A stretch of DNA of 64,000 nucleotides from Acidithiobacillus marinus (lineage in GTDB: Bacteria > Pseudomonadota > Gammaproteobacteria > Acidithiobacillales > Acidithiobacillaceae). Positions 55,222 to 64,000 of this stretch are shown piece after piece (position 1 is the stretch's first letter; each line of letters opens with the position of its first letter). The position numbers and the translations under genes were made by a program. The notes beneath the pieces are model-generated. The model did no database searches. It saw only the letters and a program-made list of their open reading frames with translations, and was not told the origin of the DNA. The stretch is taken from contig NZ_MXAV01000034.1 in assembly GCF_002847505.1 (NCBI RefSeq), positions 62,001 to 126,000 of the forward strand, written 5' to 3'.

Positions 55222-56592
55222 TCAGGCATCGAGATTATCGTCTTCTGCGTCCTGTTCGCCCAACAAGCCGATGTTTTTCATCTTGGTGCGTAACTGTTTA
55301 CGGCTGATCCCCAGCAGAACAGCTGCCTGACTTTGATTGAAACGGGTTTTTTCCAGGGCACTGAGCACGGTTTGCCGTTCCAGGGCCGGCAAGTCAAAAG
55401 GGCTTGCTGCACTGCTGCTACCGGGTCCAGTATTCTGTTGACAGATATCGGCCGGCAATTGCTGGCGCTGAATATGGCCACTGCGGTTAAGCACCACCAT
55501 CCGTTCCAGCAGGTTTTCCAGCTGACGGATATTGCCTGGCCATTCGTAGGCTTCCAGTGACTCCAGAGCGTCACTACTGATGGTTACCGTTGGACTGCGA
55601 CCGATGACCTGGCAAACCTGCTCCAGAAAGTGATGGACCAGTGGGGCAATATCCGCCCGCCGTTCCCGCAATGGTGGAATATGTAACGGGATCACATTCA
55701 GTCGATAATAGAGATCCTCCCGAAAGTGACCATCCGTCACCGCTTTGGCCAGATCCATGTGAGTGGCCGCAACAATGCGGGCCGCCATGCGTACCGGCTG
55801 ATGTGTGCCGAGCCGGGTAAATTCTCGCTCCTGCAAGGCACGCAGCAGTTTGACCTGCATCGCCAGGGGCATGTCCCCCACTTCATCGAGGAACAGGGTG
55901 CCAGCCCCGGCCATCTCCAGTTTACCAGCCTGGGTGCGAGTGGCTCCGGTAAAGGCACCCTTTTCATAGCCAAAAATTTCACTTTCTACGAGTTCCAGTG
56001 GGATGGCACCGCAGTTGAAAGCGATAAAAGGTTGATCTGCACGGTTGGAGGCTTGATGCAGAGCGCGGGCCACAAGCTCCTTACCGGTCCCGGATTCACC
56101 GGTAATAAGGACGTTGGAGGGGGCGGGAGCCACCAGATCAATGGTCTCCAGCAGGGTTTCAATGGCGCGGCTGACACCAATCAACCCATGTCGGCGCGGT
56201 TCCTGACGCATGGGTGGAAGCGCTTTACCATGGCGGTCCAAAGTCTGACGGATGAGCGCGATGAGTTCGCCCTCATCCACCGGCTTGGTCAGATAGTGTT
56301 CAGCACCAGACTTGATAGCATCTACAGCCTGCTCGATTTCGCCGTAGGCGGTAGTGATGATGACCGGTATTTGCGGATATTGCGCCTTGATCTTGCGGAG
56401 GAGGATGGTGCCAGAAATGCCTGGCAGACGTTGATCCGTCAGAATCAGCGCCGGTTGCTCGCTCTCGATCGCGGTCAAGGCCGTTTCGCCGTTTTCAGCC
56501 TCAACGACGCGAAATCCCTCGGCTTTCAGAACTGCCGCCAGAACGCAGCGTAAGTTTTTTTCATCTTCCACAACTAGAATCAGATTTTGCAT
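55222..56592 (-). CDS. Sigma54-dependent response regulator (NtrC type; TspR-like)
   Basis: 456-residue regulator with a receiver domain (phosphorylated Asp53 in LTDQRLPG, and Lys in TKPV), a AAA+ domain (GESGTGKE; canonical [18 protein letters not shown]) and a Fis-type HTH ([21 protein letters not shown]). It lies directly upstream of soxX with a matching sigma54 promoter, and downstream of its kinase. By position it corresponds to TspR of A. caldus, which activates sox; that identity is inferred from context. The start at 56592 follows no strong ribosome site. Confidence 0.92.
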   Translation of the reverse strand: MQNLILVVEDEKNLRCVLAAVLKAEGFRVVEAENGETALTAIESEQPALILTDQRLPGISGTILLRKIKAQYPQIPVIITTAYGEIEQAVDAIKSGAEHYLTKPVDEGELIALIRQTLDRHGKALPPMRQEPRRHGLIGVSRAIETLLETIDLVAPAPSNVLITGESGTGKELVARALHQASNRADQPFIAFNCGAIPLELVESEIFGYEKGAFTGATRTQAGKLEMAGAGTLFLDEVGDMPLAMQVKLLRALQEREFTRLGTHQPVRMAARIVAATHMDLAKAVTDGHFREDLYYRLNVIPLHIPPLRERRADIAPLVHHFLEQVCQVIGRSPTVTISSDALESLEAYEWPGNIRQLENLLERMVVLNRSGHIQRQQLPADICQQNTGPGSSSAASPFDLPALERQTVLSALEKTRFNQSQAAVLLGISRKQLRTKMKNIGLLGEQDAEDDNLDA

Positions 56593-56623
56593 ATTTGTAA
56601 GAATAGATCTCTATGAGAGGAGT

Positions 56624-58159
56624 TCAATAGCCTGAGGGCTTTTTGATTGAAGGCAATCCACAGGGTAAATGGAGAATGAATCGGGCACCAGCAGCGGTGT
56701 CACACAATTCAATACTACCATCATGCACCATCATGATTTTGGTCACCACCGCTAATCCTAAACCACTGCCCTTGGTTTTGGTGGTGACATAGGGCTTGAA
56801 AATAGTGGCGCGTTTTTCCGAAGGGATGCCTGGCCCATTATCCGTAACGGAGATGTTCATCTGAGTAAGATTCTTTTGTTCTGCGCCAAGATGCAGTGCT
56901 CCCCCCTGCGTGGGCAGGGCATCAATGGCATTGAGGATCAGATTGCTCAACGCTTGTTCCATCAGAGAAGGATCGATTTTGGCATAGAGTATTTCGGGAC
57001 AGTCCAGGGTGGCTACGATAGCTTTGGTTTCCAGATCAGCTCTGTGTCTTGCCAGACAACGTTCCAGCAGAGGACGAATCGGGGTGTCCACCGGTACTGC
57101 CGCATAGGGACGACCAAAATCCAGAAACCCTTGGGTCATGTCATAGAGTCGTTGTACTTCTTCTTCAATGATGCGTATAAACTCTCCCTGATTATCTGCC
57201 TGACCATAGCGCACCAGAAAGCGCGCCGCGCCGCGCAGGGAAGACAGGGCGTTGCGAATTTCATGGGCCACCTGCGCCGACATTTCGCCAATGGTGGCCA
57301 TACATTGCATGGCTTGTTGACGCTGGTGCAACTGACGTAGCTCAGTCAGATGTTCCTTGAGACGTTGCTCGGTCAAACGGAAAGCCCATTCCAGGCGATG
57401 GATCTCATCGCCTGACTGGGGCGCGCGAATTGTAGCCATTTTTCTGTCGAGCCCCAGACGATTTTCCATGTTTTCGATTTCATCCAGTAGTCTTAACACA
57501 GGACGAGTCATGGCCAGGCTGACCAGGTAGGCCCCCAGTAATCCCAATAAGGCAGTGATCAGGCCCAGCACAATCAAGCGGCTCGTGGTTCTATCCAGAC
57601 GCTGATTGACCAGGGCGCTGATATGTTGGCGATTACCCTGTAAATAGACCGAGCCCAACTGATTGCTGCCGGCCAGAATGGGAGCCGCAAAGTGATCCAG
57701 CTGACGAGCTTTGTCGCGATTCAGCGATGGGGTGAGTGTTTGTCCTAGCTGACGAATATCCGGGCTGGCGACCACTACATGCTGTCTGTTGGTGATAATA
57801 ATGGATTGCACCAATGGATTGCGAAGTTCCGCCAGTTTCCCCAGTTTCCCGCCATCTTTGAGGAGCAGGGGGTCTGCCGCCGAACTGGCCAGGGTCTCCG
57901 TCAGTCGCAGTAGTTCAGTTTGCACCTGATTGGTCAGATCATTACGTACAGAAGTGTAAAGAAATATGGAAATGGATAAATAAATCAATGCCACCAGGAG
58001 CAAGACAAACGTCATACTCTTGGCCCGCCAGGACATGTTCTGCCAGAAACGGGTCATCAGCCCCAAGTGGCCCACAACCATGGAATGCCATTTCCGCGCT
58101 TCCGGTTTATGCGGTGCAGCCGCAAGCATGGGTCCGCTGAATTTTTTTGAGTTAGACAT
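56624..58159 (-). CDS. Sensor histidine kinase (TspS-like)
   Basis: 511-residue inner-membrane kinase with two membrane segments (about residues 50-68 and 195-215), a periplasmic domain of about 125 residues, a HAMP-like linker, the H-box AHEIRNALSSL (His299), and ATPase motifs NLILNAIDAL, DNGPGIP and GSGLGLAVV. It should phosphorylate the NtrC-type regulator that follows. It overlaps the preceding periplasmic binding protein gene by eight bases, which suggests that protein senses the ligand. Confidence 0.93.
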   Translation of the reverse strand: MSNSKKFSGPMLAAAPHKPEARKWHSMVVGHLGLMTRFWQNMSWRAKSMTFVLLLVALIYLSISIFLYTSVRNDLTNQVQTELLRLTETLASSAADPLLLKDGGKLGKLAELRNPLVQSIIITNRQHVVVASPDIRQLGQTLTPSLNRDKARQLDHFAAPILAGSNQLGSVYLQGNRQHISALVNQRLDRTTSRLIVLGLITALLGLLGAYLVSLAMTRPVLRLLDEIENMENRLGLDRKMATIRAPQSGDEIHRLEWAFRLTEQRLKEHLTELRQLHQRQQAMQCMATIGEMSAQVAHEIRNALSSLRGAARFLVRYGQADNQGEFIRIIEEEVQRLYDMTQGFLDFGRPYAAVPVDTPIRPLLERCLARHRADLETKAIVATLDCPEILYAKIDPSLMEQALSNLILNAIDALPTQGGALHLGAEQKNLTQMNISVTDNGPGIPSEKRATIFKPYVTTKTKGSGLGLAVVTKIMMVHDGSIELCDTAAGARFILHLPCGLPSIKKPSGY

Positions 58160-59675
58160 GTGCTAACGGACGGAAGCCCATGAATCCAGCGGTATCCAAG
58201 GCATTGGCAGGCAAGTCGGCAACGTGTTTCTGGACCGCCATGCGTTGTTCACGGTTCAGGGTACGCTTGACTGTCAGAGTCCATACAGGTGCACGACCTG
58301 CGCTATGGACTACGGACCAGATGCCCGGTAACTGTTTTTCCAGGGTCCTGACCGTGGCACTGCGCACGATACCCAGTTCAGCGCGATTTTCGGCAAGCGC
58401 AGTAAACACTGCGCGTTCCGAACCTTCGGGCACCCAGACCACGGAGCGTTTTCCCGCCAGACGCAATAATTGCTGCTCAGCCAGCGAGCGGGCGCTGCAA
58501 TAGGGGCTGGCAAAGGCAATACGCAATGGATTTGCGGCAGTTGCTGACGCATTGTCTCTCCGAATAATGGCCAGGCCATGTTGGTCAAGCTGAGAAACCG
58601 ACCGCGCCAGGGGAAGCATTTGGTTTTTTTCCATAACGACCATTTTGGGGGTGAGCAGGGCAAAGTCAAACTTGCCCTTTTGACCATCCTGAACAAAAGA
58701 CTGTTCGTCAGATGGAATGACGAGTTGTACCGCGCGCCCTGTGGCGGCGCTCAAGGCTTTTTGCAGTGGCGCAAAAATACGGTATGCCGCAATGGGGGTG
58801 AAGGTCGGGGGAATCCCCAGAGTCAGTGCTTGTTGCGGGACCTTGGGCGACAACTGAACGCCGTGAATTTCCTGATACAAGGTACGCAGCGCGTTATAAT
58901 CGCCATCATTGATTGGCTGGAATCCGGCTGCCAGTCCGCCGAGGGCATGGATGCTGGCGGGATCTCGTCTTTTGGCACGCAACAAAGCTTCTGTGAGTTG
59001 CTTGCGCAAAGTGGCGGGCACCCCGGCCGAGGCGGCCAGTAAATCGCCGGGACCTACGGCAGCATCAGCAATGATGCGTAAGGCACCGGAATGCAGGTAG
59101 GGGGCCGCCACATTTTTTGCCACTGCAGTGGCATCATAAAAACGCGCCGCTACATCCATCAGTGCACTTTGATCGGAACCGCTTTGGCGAAAGGCGCTGA
59201 AGCTTTTTGGCGTCATTCCCAATTCTCGAAACATTGACAATGGAACCAGGGAGGAGGCTGCGCAGGCCGGATCACCCATCACAAAACTCCGATTTTTGAG
59301 CTGTAAGACGTTATGGATTGGACTGTTGCTACGCACGACAATCACGCTATGGTTTCCACCAGGCGTAGGGATTATGCCGGCAAGCGGATAGTAGGCTTGC
59401 TGGTGGGCGCTGCGGATGTAAGAAATGGGACAAAAAAGAACCATCTGTGGTGTTTTCTTGTCGGCTTGATCGTAAAAACTTTGCAAATTAGCACTGAAAT
59501 GCAGAGTAATTTTTTGACCAATGACTTGACTTAAGTACTTGGCCAGCGGGGTAAAAGCGGCATACATGATGGCGGGGCTGCTGACCGGAGGCAGTAGAAA
59601 GCTCAGATCGGCTTGCGCGGGCAGGGCGAAACAACAGAGAATCATCCACAGCCAGATTCGTATGGAGGTTTTCAT
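58152..59675 (-). CDS. Periplasmic tandem PhnD-like substrate-binding protein
   Basis: 507-residue exported protein with a signal peptide (cleaved near AQA-DLS) and two successive binding-protein domains of the PhnD/TAXI type (about 20-270 and 280-507; [23 protein letters not shown] and [23 protein letters not shown] start them alike). No transporter genes are near. It overlaps the kinase gene by eight bases, so it is most likely the ligand-sensing part of a three-component system, possibly for thiosulfate or tetrathionate (inference). Confidence 0.85.
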   Translation of the reverse strand: MKTSIRIWLWMILCCFALPAQADLSFLLPPVSSPAIMYAAFTPLAKYLSQVIGQKITLHFSANLQSFYDQADKKTPQMVLFCPISYIRSAHQQAYYPLAGIIPTPGGNHSVIVVRSNSPIHNVLQLKNRSFVMGDPACAASSLVPLSMFRELGMTPKSFSAFRQSGSDQSALMDVAARFYDATAVAKNVAAPYLHSGALRIIADAAVGPGDLLAASAGVPATLRKQLTEALLRAKRRDPASIHALGGLAAGFQPINDGDYNALRTLYQEIHGVQLSPKVPQQALTLGIPPTFTPIAAYRIFAPLQKALSAATGRAVQLVIPSDEQSFVQDGQKGKFDFALLTPKMVVMEKNQMLPLARSVSQLDQHGLAIIRRDNASATAANPLRIAFASPYCSARSLAEQQLLRLAGKRSVVWVPEGSERAVFTALAENRAELGIVRSATVRTLEKQLPGIWSVVHSAGRAPVWTLTVKRTLNREQRMAVQKHVADLPANALDTAGFMGFRPLAHV

Positions 59676-59715
59676 GGGCAATTCCAGGGCCTTCGGAATA
59701 CATCAGAAAAACTAA

Positions 59716-59730
59716 GCAAAAGGAGTGCCA
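59716..59730 (-). promoter_or_regulatory. Sigma54 (-24/-12) promoter of the sensory operon
   Basis: On the minus strand TGGCACTCCTTTTGC matches TGGCAC-N5-TTGC at all defined bases, with GG and GC 10 bases apart. Transcription would start near 59704, about 29 bases before the binding-protein start. Part of the site is also the ribosome site (AAAGGAG) of the divergent moaC gene, so the match could be partly chance. Confidence 0.65.
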
Positions 59731-59735
59731 ACGCT

Positions 59736-60230
59736 ATGTCGGATCCAGAAAGCCTCAATCATTTTAATGCCCAGGGCGAGGCCCACATGGTCCATGTGGG
59801 TGCCAAGGCTGTGAGCGCAAGAGTGGCTGTTGCTGAAGGAGAAATCCGGATGGCGAAAAGTACTTTCGAGCGTATTACTCAAGGGCAGATACACAAGGGT
59901 GATGTGATGGGTATTGCCAGAATAGCAGCCATTCAGGCCACCAAAAGAACCTGGGAGCTGATCCCATTGGCACACCCGTTACTGCTGACTGGGGTCGAGG
60001 TGGAGTTGCTTCCAGTCATAGAGTCATCCAGCATCATCTGCCGTGTGGAAGTCCACTGTAGCGGTCAAACGGGCGTGGAAATGGAAGCGCTGACAGCGGT
60101 TTCAGTGGCGCTGCTGACAATTTACGATATGTGCAAAGCGATGGACAGAGGCATGGAAATTGATGCCATACGCCTGATTAAAAAAGAGGGAGGCAAGACG
60201 GGGCTCTGGACCAGAGGACCCCGCCCCTGA
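59736..60230 (+). CDS. moaC: Cyclic pyranopterin monophosphate synthase (MoaC)
   Basis: 164-residue enzyme for an early step of molybdenum cofactor synthesis. It has [46 protein letters not shown] and [23 protein letters not shown]. The usual HMVDV(S/G)AK reads HMVHVGAK, that is His where Asp is typical. The ATG at 59736 has AAAGGAG upstream. It fits beside the molybdenum enzyme soeA. Confidence 0.95.
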   Translation: MSDPESLNHFNAQGEAHMVHVGAKAVSARVAVAEGEIRMAKSTFERITQGQIHKGDVMGIARIAAIQATKRTWELIPLAHPLLLTGVEVELLPVIESSSIICRVEVHCSGQTGVEMEALTAVSVALLTIYDMCKAMDRGMEIDAIRLIKKEGGKTGLWTRGPRP

Positions 60231-60237
60231 TTGCGAA

Positions 60238-60543
60238 TTACTTGCCCCGATGTGGACTGGAGCTGTAGCGCATCATGATATCCGTATCTTTCCAGTTCGA
60301 TTCCTTCAGGATTTCATCGGGAATCATGTACCGATCCTGGGGAGCCACATCCTTGAATTTCACCACCCGCAGTACGTCAGCATAGGGCAGCTTGCGCAGC
60401 AGGCCGTCCTTGTCGGTGGCGCGCACGATCATGGCATCCTTCAACAGGGCGTATACATAGAAATTACCGGGTCTTAACTTGCCTTCCTTGTCTTTCCAGG
60501 TCACGGTAATGCGTGAATGTTCTTTGAAATCATTGCGAATCAT
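60238..60543 (-). CDS. Small hypothetical protein
   Basis: 101-residue cytoplasmic protein, lysine-rich, with a beta-strand pattern (ITVTWKDKEGKLRPGNF, DAMIVRATDKDGLL, YADVLRVVKFKDV) that could form a small barrel. Not recognised. GGAGATGC-like ribosome sequence precedes the ATG. It lies between moaC and soeA on the other strand and may be under its own promoter. Confidence 0.65.
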   Translation of the reverse strand: MIRNDFKEHSRITVTWKDKEGKLRPGNFYVYALLKDAMIVRATDKDGLLRKLPYADVLRVVKFKDVAPQDRYMIPDEILKESNWKDTDIMMRYSSSPHRGK

Positions 60544-60721
60544 GAATGCATCTCCTTGGACTAAGCGCCATTAAACTAATCATCGTCCCTGCCACAAAGC
60601 AAATAAGGACTACTTATTACAAAATCAAAAACGCTGACTTGCTTTATCAGGTACGCTCCGCCAAGATTCTGGCGATAACGGGATGTCCCCGATTTGGTGC
60701 AGCCAGACGCGAGGTACAATT

Positions 60722-63580
60722 ATGGCTACGGTTATGGAATTTGAGGACCACAGCAAGCAGGAAATCAAGTACTCCACTTGCTACATGTGTGCTTGTCGTT
60801 GTGGCATCAAAGTCACTGTAGAAGACAATAAGGTACGATTTATCCAGGGGAACCGCAACCACCCGATCAACCAGGGGGTGCTCTGCGCCAAAGGTTCCGC
60901 CGGAATCATGAAGCAATATTCTCCGGGCAAGTTGCGCAATCCGCTGCGCCGCAAGCCGGGTACCGAGCGTGGCGCTGGTGAATTTGAAGAAATTTCCTGG
61001 GATGAGGCGATCAATACTCTGACCGAAAGGCTGGCCCACATCCGCGCGACGGATCCCAACAAGCTCGCTTACTTCACCGGTCGCGACCAGATGCAGGCGC
61101 TGACCGGACTATGGGCACAGCAGTTTGGTACCTTGAACTGGTCCGCCCATGGTGGTTTCTGTTCGGTAAACATGGCGACGGCCGGATTGTACATGCTCGG
61201 TCACGCTTTCTGGGAATTTGGTGACCCCGATTGGGATCGCACCAAGTATTTCATGCTTTGGGGGGTTGCCGAAGATCACTCCTCGAATCCCCTGAAAATC
61301 GGTTTGGAAAAGTTGAAGCGGCGTGGCGGAAAATTTGTCGGCATCAATCCGGCCCGCACCGGGTATCAGGCCATTGCCGACGAATGGGTGCCCATCAAGC
61401 CAGGTACTGATGGCATGCTCGCCCTATCCATGGTGCATGTACTCCTCCAGAACGAACAGTTCGACTGGGATTTTCTGCTGCGCTATACCAATGCCCCTTT
61501 CCTAGTTGTCAATACCCCCGGCAAGGCGGGAGATGGTCTGATTCTCCGTGATGCCGAAGGGCATCCCATGATCTGGGACATCCAGAAAGAATGTTTCGCC
61601 AACGGTATGGAGGCAGGTTCCACTGCTGCGCTGTTCGGTGAATATACCGCTCCTGATGGCCGACCGGTGCGCACGGTCATGTCGGTTTTGGCGGAGCGTT
61701 ATCTCAGTGATGAATACTCCCCCAAAAATGCCAGCAAAATCACCGGTATTCCGGCTGAGACCATTGAGCGTCTGGCCCTGGAAATGGCCCATGTGGCTTT
61801 CAAGGAAAGCATTGAAATCAATGTGGAGTGGACCGATTGGGCGGGACGCAAGCAGGACAAGTTCATCGGTCGACCGGTGTCCATGCATGCCATGCGCGGC
61901 ATTTCGGCGCATTCCAATGGCATGCAGTCTGCCAGAGCCATTCATTTGTTGCAGGTGTTGTTGGGTACTATCGACTGCCCCGGCGGTTTCAGATCCAAGG
62001 CGCCTTATCCCAAGCCTGTGCCGCCAGCCGTCAAGCCTGCCCAGCACAGTGCGCCCAATACTCCGCTCAAGTCTTCACCGCTGGGTTTCCCGACGGCACC
62101 TGAAGACCTGGTCATTGACGAAAATGGTCAGCCCAAGCGTATCGACAAGGCCTACTCCTGGGAAGCGCCTATTGCCAATCATGGCTTGATGCACATGGTG
62201 GTCACCAATGCGGTCAATAAAGATCCCTATGCCATTGATACCCTGATTTTCTTCATGGCCAACATGAGTTGGAATTCCACCATGAATACGGCCAATGTGC
62301 AGGACATGCTCAAGTCCAAGGACGAGAATGGTGAGTACAACATTCCCTTCCTCGTGGTGGTGGATGCCTTCCATTCGGAAATGGTCAATTTCGGCGATTT
62401 GATTCTGCCGGATACCACCTATCTGGAGCGTTACGATGCCATTTCTCTCCTGGATCGGCCGATTTCGGAACCGGATGCCATTTGTGATTCCATTCGCCAT
62501 CCCATTTTGCAGCCGGACCGTAACGTCCGGCCCTGGCAGGAAGTCATGGTGGATATTGCCGGTCGCCTGAAATTCCCGGCCTTTACCAAGGAAAATGGCG
62601 AGCCGCGTTTCTCCGGTTATAAGGATTTCATCACCAACTACGAACGTGCGCCGGGGATTGGTTTTCTTGCCGGCTGGCGGGGTGAAGATGGGGAAACGCA
62701 TCTGCGGGGCGCCCCCAATCCCAAGCAATGGGATCGTTACATCGAAAATCAGGGCTTCTTTCAGTATCACTTGCCGGAGTCCATGGCTTTCTATCGCTTT
62801 GCCAACAAGGAATATCTGGAACTGTCCCAGCGGATTGGTTTCAATCCGACTGCGGACCCTATCACCATTGAGTTGTACTCTGAAACCTTCCAGCGCTTTA
62901 GGTTGGCGGGAATGGGGCTTTATGACGGACCGCAGCCCAAGGATCCGGTGGATCGTGAGCGACTGGCCACCTACTTCGATCCGCTACCAGCTTTTTATGA
63001 GCCTCTGGAGCAGCAGCGTGTCGACAAGAAGGAGTATCCCTTTTTCGCGGTAAACCAGCGTCCGATGATGATGTATCATTCCTGGGATAGCCAGAATGCC
63101 TGGTTACGCCAGATCCTTGCCCAGAACTATATGTACATGAACCGCAAGCGCGGCGAGCAGATGGGTATCGTCGATAAAAGCTGGGTATGGGTGGAAAGTC
63201 ATAACGGCAAAATCCGCGTGCAGGTCAAGCTGATCGAAGGCTGTCAGGAAGATACGGTATGGACCTGGAATGCCATCGGTAAACAGTCTGGAGCTTGGGG
63301 CCTGAAACCGGAAGCGGCTGAAGCTACTCGGGGATTTCTTATGAATCATCTTATTTCCGAGTTACTCCCGGCCAAGCAGGGGGAAAGACGCTTGACCAAC
63401 TCCGACCCTATTACCGGTCAGGCGGCTTGGTACGATCTGATGGTGAAAATTTATCCGGCAGCCCCCGGAGAAGAAGGTACCTGGCCGGTATTCCCGACCA
63501 TGAAGCCCCTGCCAGGAGATACCCCGGCACCGGACGTGCTGCGCTACCACACCCACAAGCCCGTCAACCTGAAATCCTGA
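60722..63580 (+). CDS. soeA: Molybdenum-dependent sulfite dehydrogenase catalytic subunit (SoeA-like)
   Basis: 952-residue molybdopterin oxidoreductase of the DMSO-reductase family. The N-terminal [4Fe-4S] ligands are Cys20, Cys23, Cys27 and Cys55 (C-x2-C-x3-C-x27-C). Bis-MGD-binding segments and family signature stretches (TGRDQMQALTGLW, HGGFCSVNMATAGLY, WGVAEDHSSNP) match SoeA, which oxidises sulfite in the cytoplasm and passes electrons through SoeB and membrane-bound SoeC to quinone. There is no Tat signal, supporting a cytoplasmic face. PhsA/PsrA-type proteins are the main alternative. The ATG at 60722 has GAGGT upstream. Confidence 0.88.
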   Translation: MATVMEFEDHSKQEIKYSTCYMCACRCGIKVTVEDNKVRFIQGNRNHPINQGVLCAKGSAGIMKQYSPGKLRNPLRRKPGTERGAGEFEEISWDEAINTLTERLAHIRATDPNKLAYFTGRDQMQALTGLWAQQFGTLNWSAHGGFCSVNMATAGLYMLGHAFWEFGDPDWDRTKYFMLWGVAEDHSSNPLKIGLEKLKRRGGKFVGINPARTGYQAIADEWVPIKPGTDGMLALSMVHVLLQNEQFDWDFLLRYTNAPFLVVNTPGKAGDGLILRDAEGHPMIWDIQKECFANGMEAGSTAALFGEYTAPDGRPVRTVMSVLAERYLSDEYSPKNASKITGIPAETIERLALEMAHVAFKESIEINVEWTDWAGRKQDKFIGRPVSMHAMRGISAHSNGMQSARAIHLLQVLLGTIDCPGGFRSKAPYPKPVPPAVKPAQHSAPNTPLKSSPLGFPTAPEDLVIDENGQPKRIDKAYSWEAPIANHGLMHMVVTNAVNKDPYAIDTLIFFMANMSWNSTMNTANVQDMLKSKDENGEYNIPFLVVVDAFHSEMVNFGDLILPDTTYLERYDAISLLDRPISEPDAICDSIRHPILQPDRNVRPWQEVMVDIAGRLKFPAFTKENGEPRFSGYKDFITNYERAPGIGFLAGWRGEDGETHLRGAPNPKQWDRYIENQGFFQYHLPESMAFYRFANKEYLELSQRIGFNPTADPITIELYSETFQRFRLAGMGLYDGPQPKDPVDRERLATYFDPLPAFYEPLEQQRVDKKEYPFFAVNQRPMMMYHSWDSQNAWLRQILAQNYMYMNRKRGEQMGIVDKSWVWVESHNGKIRVQVKLIEGCQEDTVWTWNAIGKQSGAWGLKPEAAEATRGFLMNHLISELLPAKQGERRLTNSDPITGQAAWYDLMVKIYPAAPGEEGTWPVFPTMKPLPGDTPAPDVLRYHTHKPVNLKS

Positions 63581-63598
63581 CGCGCCAAGGAGACTGCG

Positions 63599-64000
63599 AT
63601 GAGACTCGGTTTAGTCATTGATCTGGACACCTGTGTCGGCTGTCACGCCTGCGCAGTGGCCTGTAAAGAATGGAATACCAGTGGTACGACAGCACCGCTG
63701 ACCGACTATGACCCCTATGGAGCGAAGCCTTCCGGGGTCTGGTTCAACCGTATCCGGCATTTTGAAATAGGTGATTATCCCTATAACAAAACCGTCAATT
63801 TTCCCATGTCCTGCATGCATTGTGAAAATGCCGAGTGTGTGACGGTATGTCCCACCGGTGCGTCTTACAAGCGGGCCGAAGACGGTATTGTTTTGGTGGA
63901 CCAAAATAAGTGCATGGGTTGCAATTACTGTTCATGGGCATGTCCCTATGGCGCCCGCGAGTTGGATCGGGTGTCTGGAACCATGAAAAAATGTACGCTC
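63599..64000 (+). CDS. soeB: Iron-sulfur subunit of sulfite dehydrogenase (SoeB-like, partial)
   Basis: The first 134 residues of a four-cluster ferredoxin-type subunit cut by the right edge. Cysteine groups CVGCHACAVAC, CMHCENAECVTVC and CMGCNYCSWACPYG are visible. AAGGAG precedes the ATG, 18 bases after soeA. It would carry electrons from SoeA to a membrane anchor (soeC), expected beyond the window. Confidence 0.92.
   Translation, partial: MRLGLVIDLDTCVGCHACAVACKEWNTSGTTAPLTDYDPYGAKPSGVWFNRIRHFEIGDYPYNKTVNFPMSCMHCENAECVTVCPTGASYKRAEDGIVLVDQNKCMGCNYCSWACPYGARELDRVSGTMKKCTL

Overview
The window looks like chromosomal DNA of an acidophilic, sulfur-oxidising, CO2-fixing gammaproteobacterium-like organism, most probably an Acidithiobacillus species or close relative. 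The reasons are a phosphoribulokinase, a Sox cluster without soxCD, a SoeAB sulfite dehydrogenase, an SQR/DsrE/TusA sulfur-transfer operon, an Iro-like HiPIP, an HdrB-like protein, and housekeeping genes of proteobacterial type. The species cannot be fixed from the sequence alone. No rRNA, tRNA, CRISPR array, insertion sequence or prophage was seen.

Layout. 1-7.2 kb: ctpA (cut by the window edge), envC, gpmI, glgP and a rhodanese. 7.2-13.6 kb: the S-adenosylmethionine/methyl cycle, with a PfkB kinase (probably adenosine kinase), metK, a SAH riboswitch, ahcY and metF, followed by phosphoribulokinase. 13.6-22.2 kb: a sulfur region. A DUF3034 porin-like gene and an exported truncated haemoglobin face a dsrE-tusA-sqr-DUF1641 operon, with OmpA-like, lipoprotein, peptidase-like and HiPIP genes between them. 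A PAS-AAA-HTH enhancer-binding protein lies next to the operon. Both sets have a sigma54-type promoter and upstream TGTCATGACA boxes. 22.2-33 kb: leuA, a TPR/PilZ pair, thioredoxin-like, ampD, queH, a pterin dehydratase, an HdrB-like gene flanked by two paralogous small proteins, a RimK-type ligase, an acyltransferase and gmhB. 33-41 kb: glyQS and a five-gene operon with a small GTPase and Roadblock proteins. 41.5-50.1 kb: cell-wall and lipoate genes (L,D-transpeptidase, YdcF-like, lipA, lipB, ybeD, dacA, rodA, mreDCB). 50.3-59.7 kb: soxXYZA-DUF302-soxB, then an NtrC-type response regulator, its histidine kinase and a tandem PhnD-like periplasmic protein. 59.7-64 kb: moaC, a small unknown gene, and soeA and soeB (cut by the edge).

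How the parts fit. SQR with DsrE/TusA would take sulfide electrons to quinone and pass sulfane sulfur on. Periplasmic Sox without SoxCD would oxidise thiosulfate and leave sulfane sulfur. SoeAB would oxidise cytoplasmic sulfite to sulfate, using a molybdenum cofactor whose synthesis needs MoaC. Sigma54 control is a theme: I find -24/-12 promoters before the DUF3034 gene, dsrE, soxX and the sensory operon, matching the two enhancer-binding proteins encoded here. The possible new biology is (i) the TGTCATGACA/sigma54 regulon and (ii) the GTPase-Roadblock operon.

Stretches over 300 bases without a gene: 13588-13911 (terminator, boxes, sigma54 promoter), 20405-20723 (sigma54 promoter, IHF-like site, boxes) and 54894-55221 (sigma54 promoter, inverted repeats, terminator).
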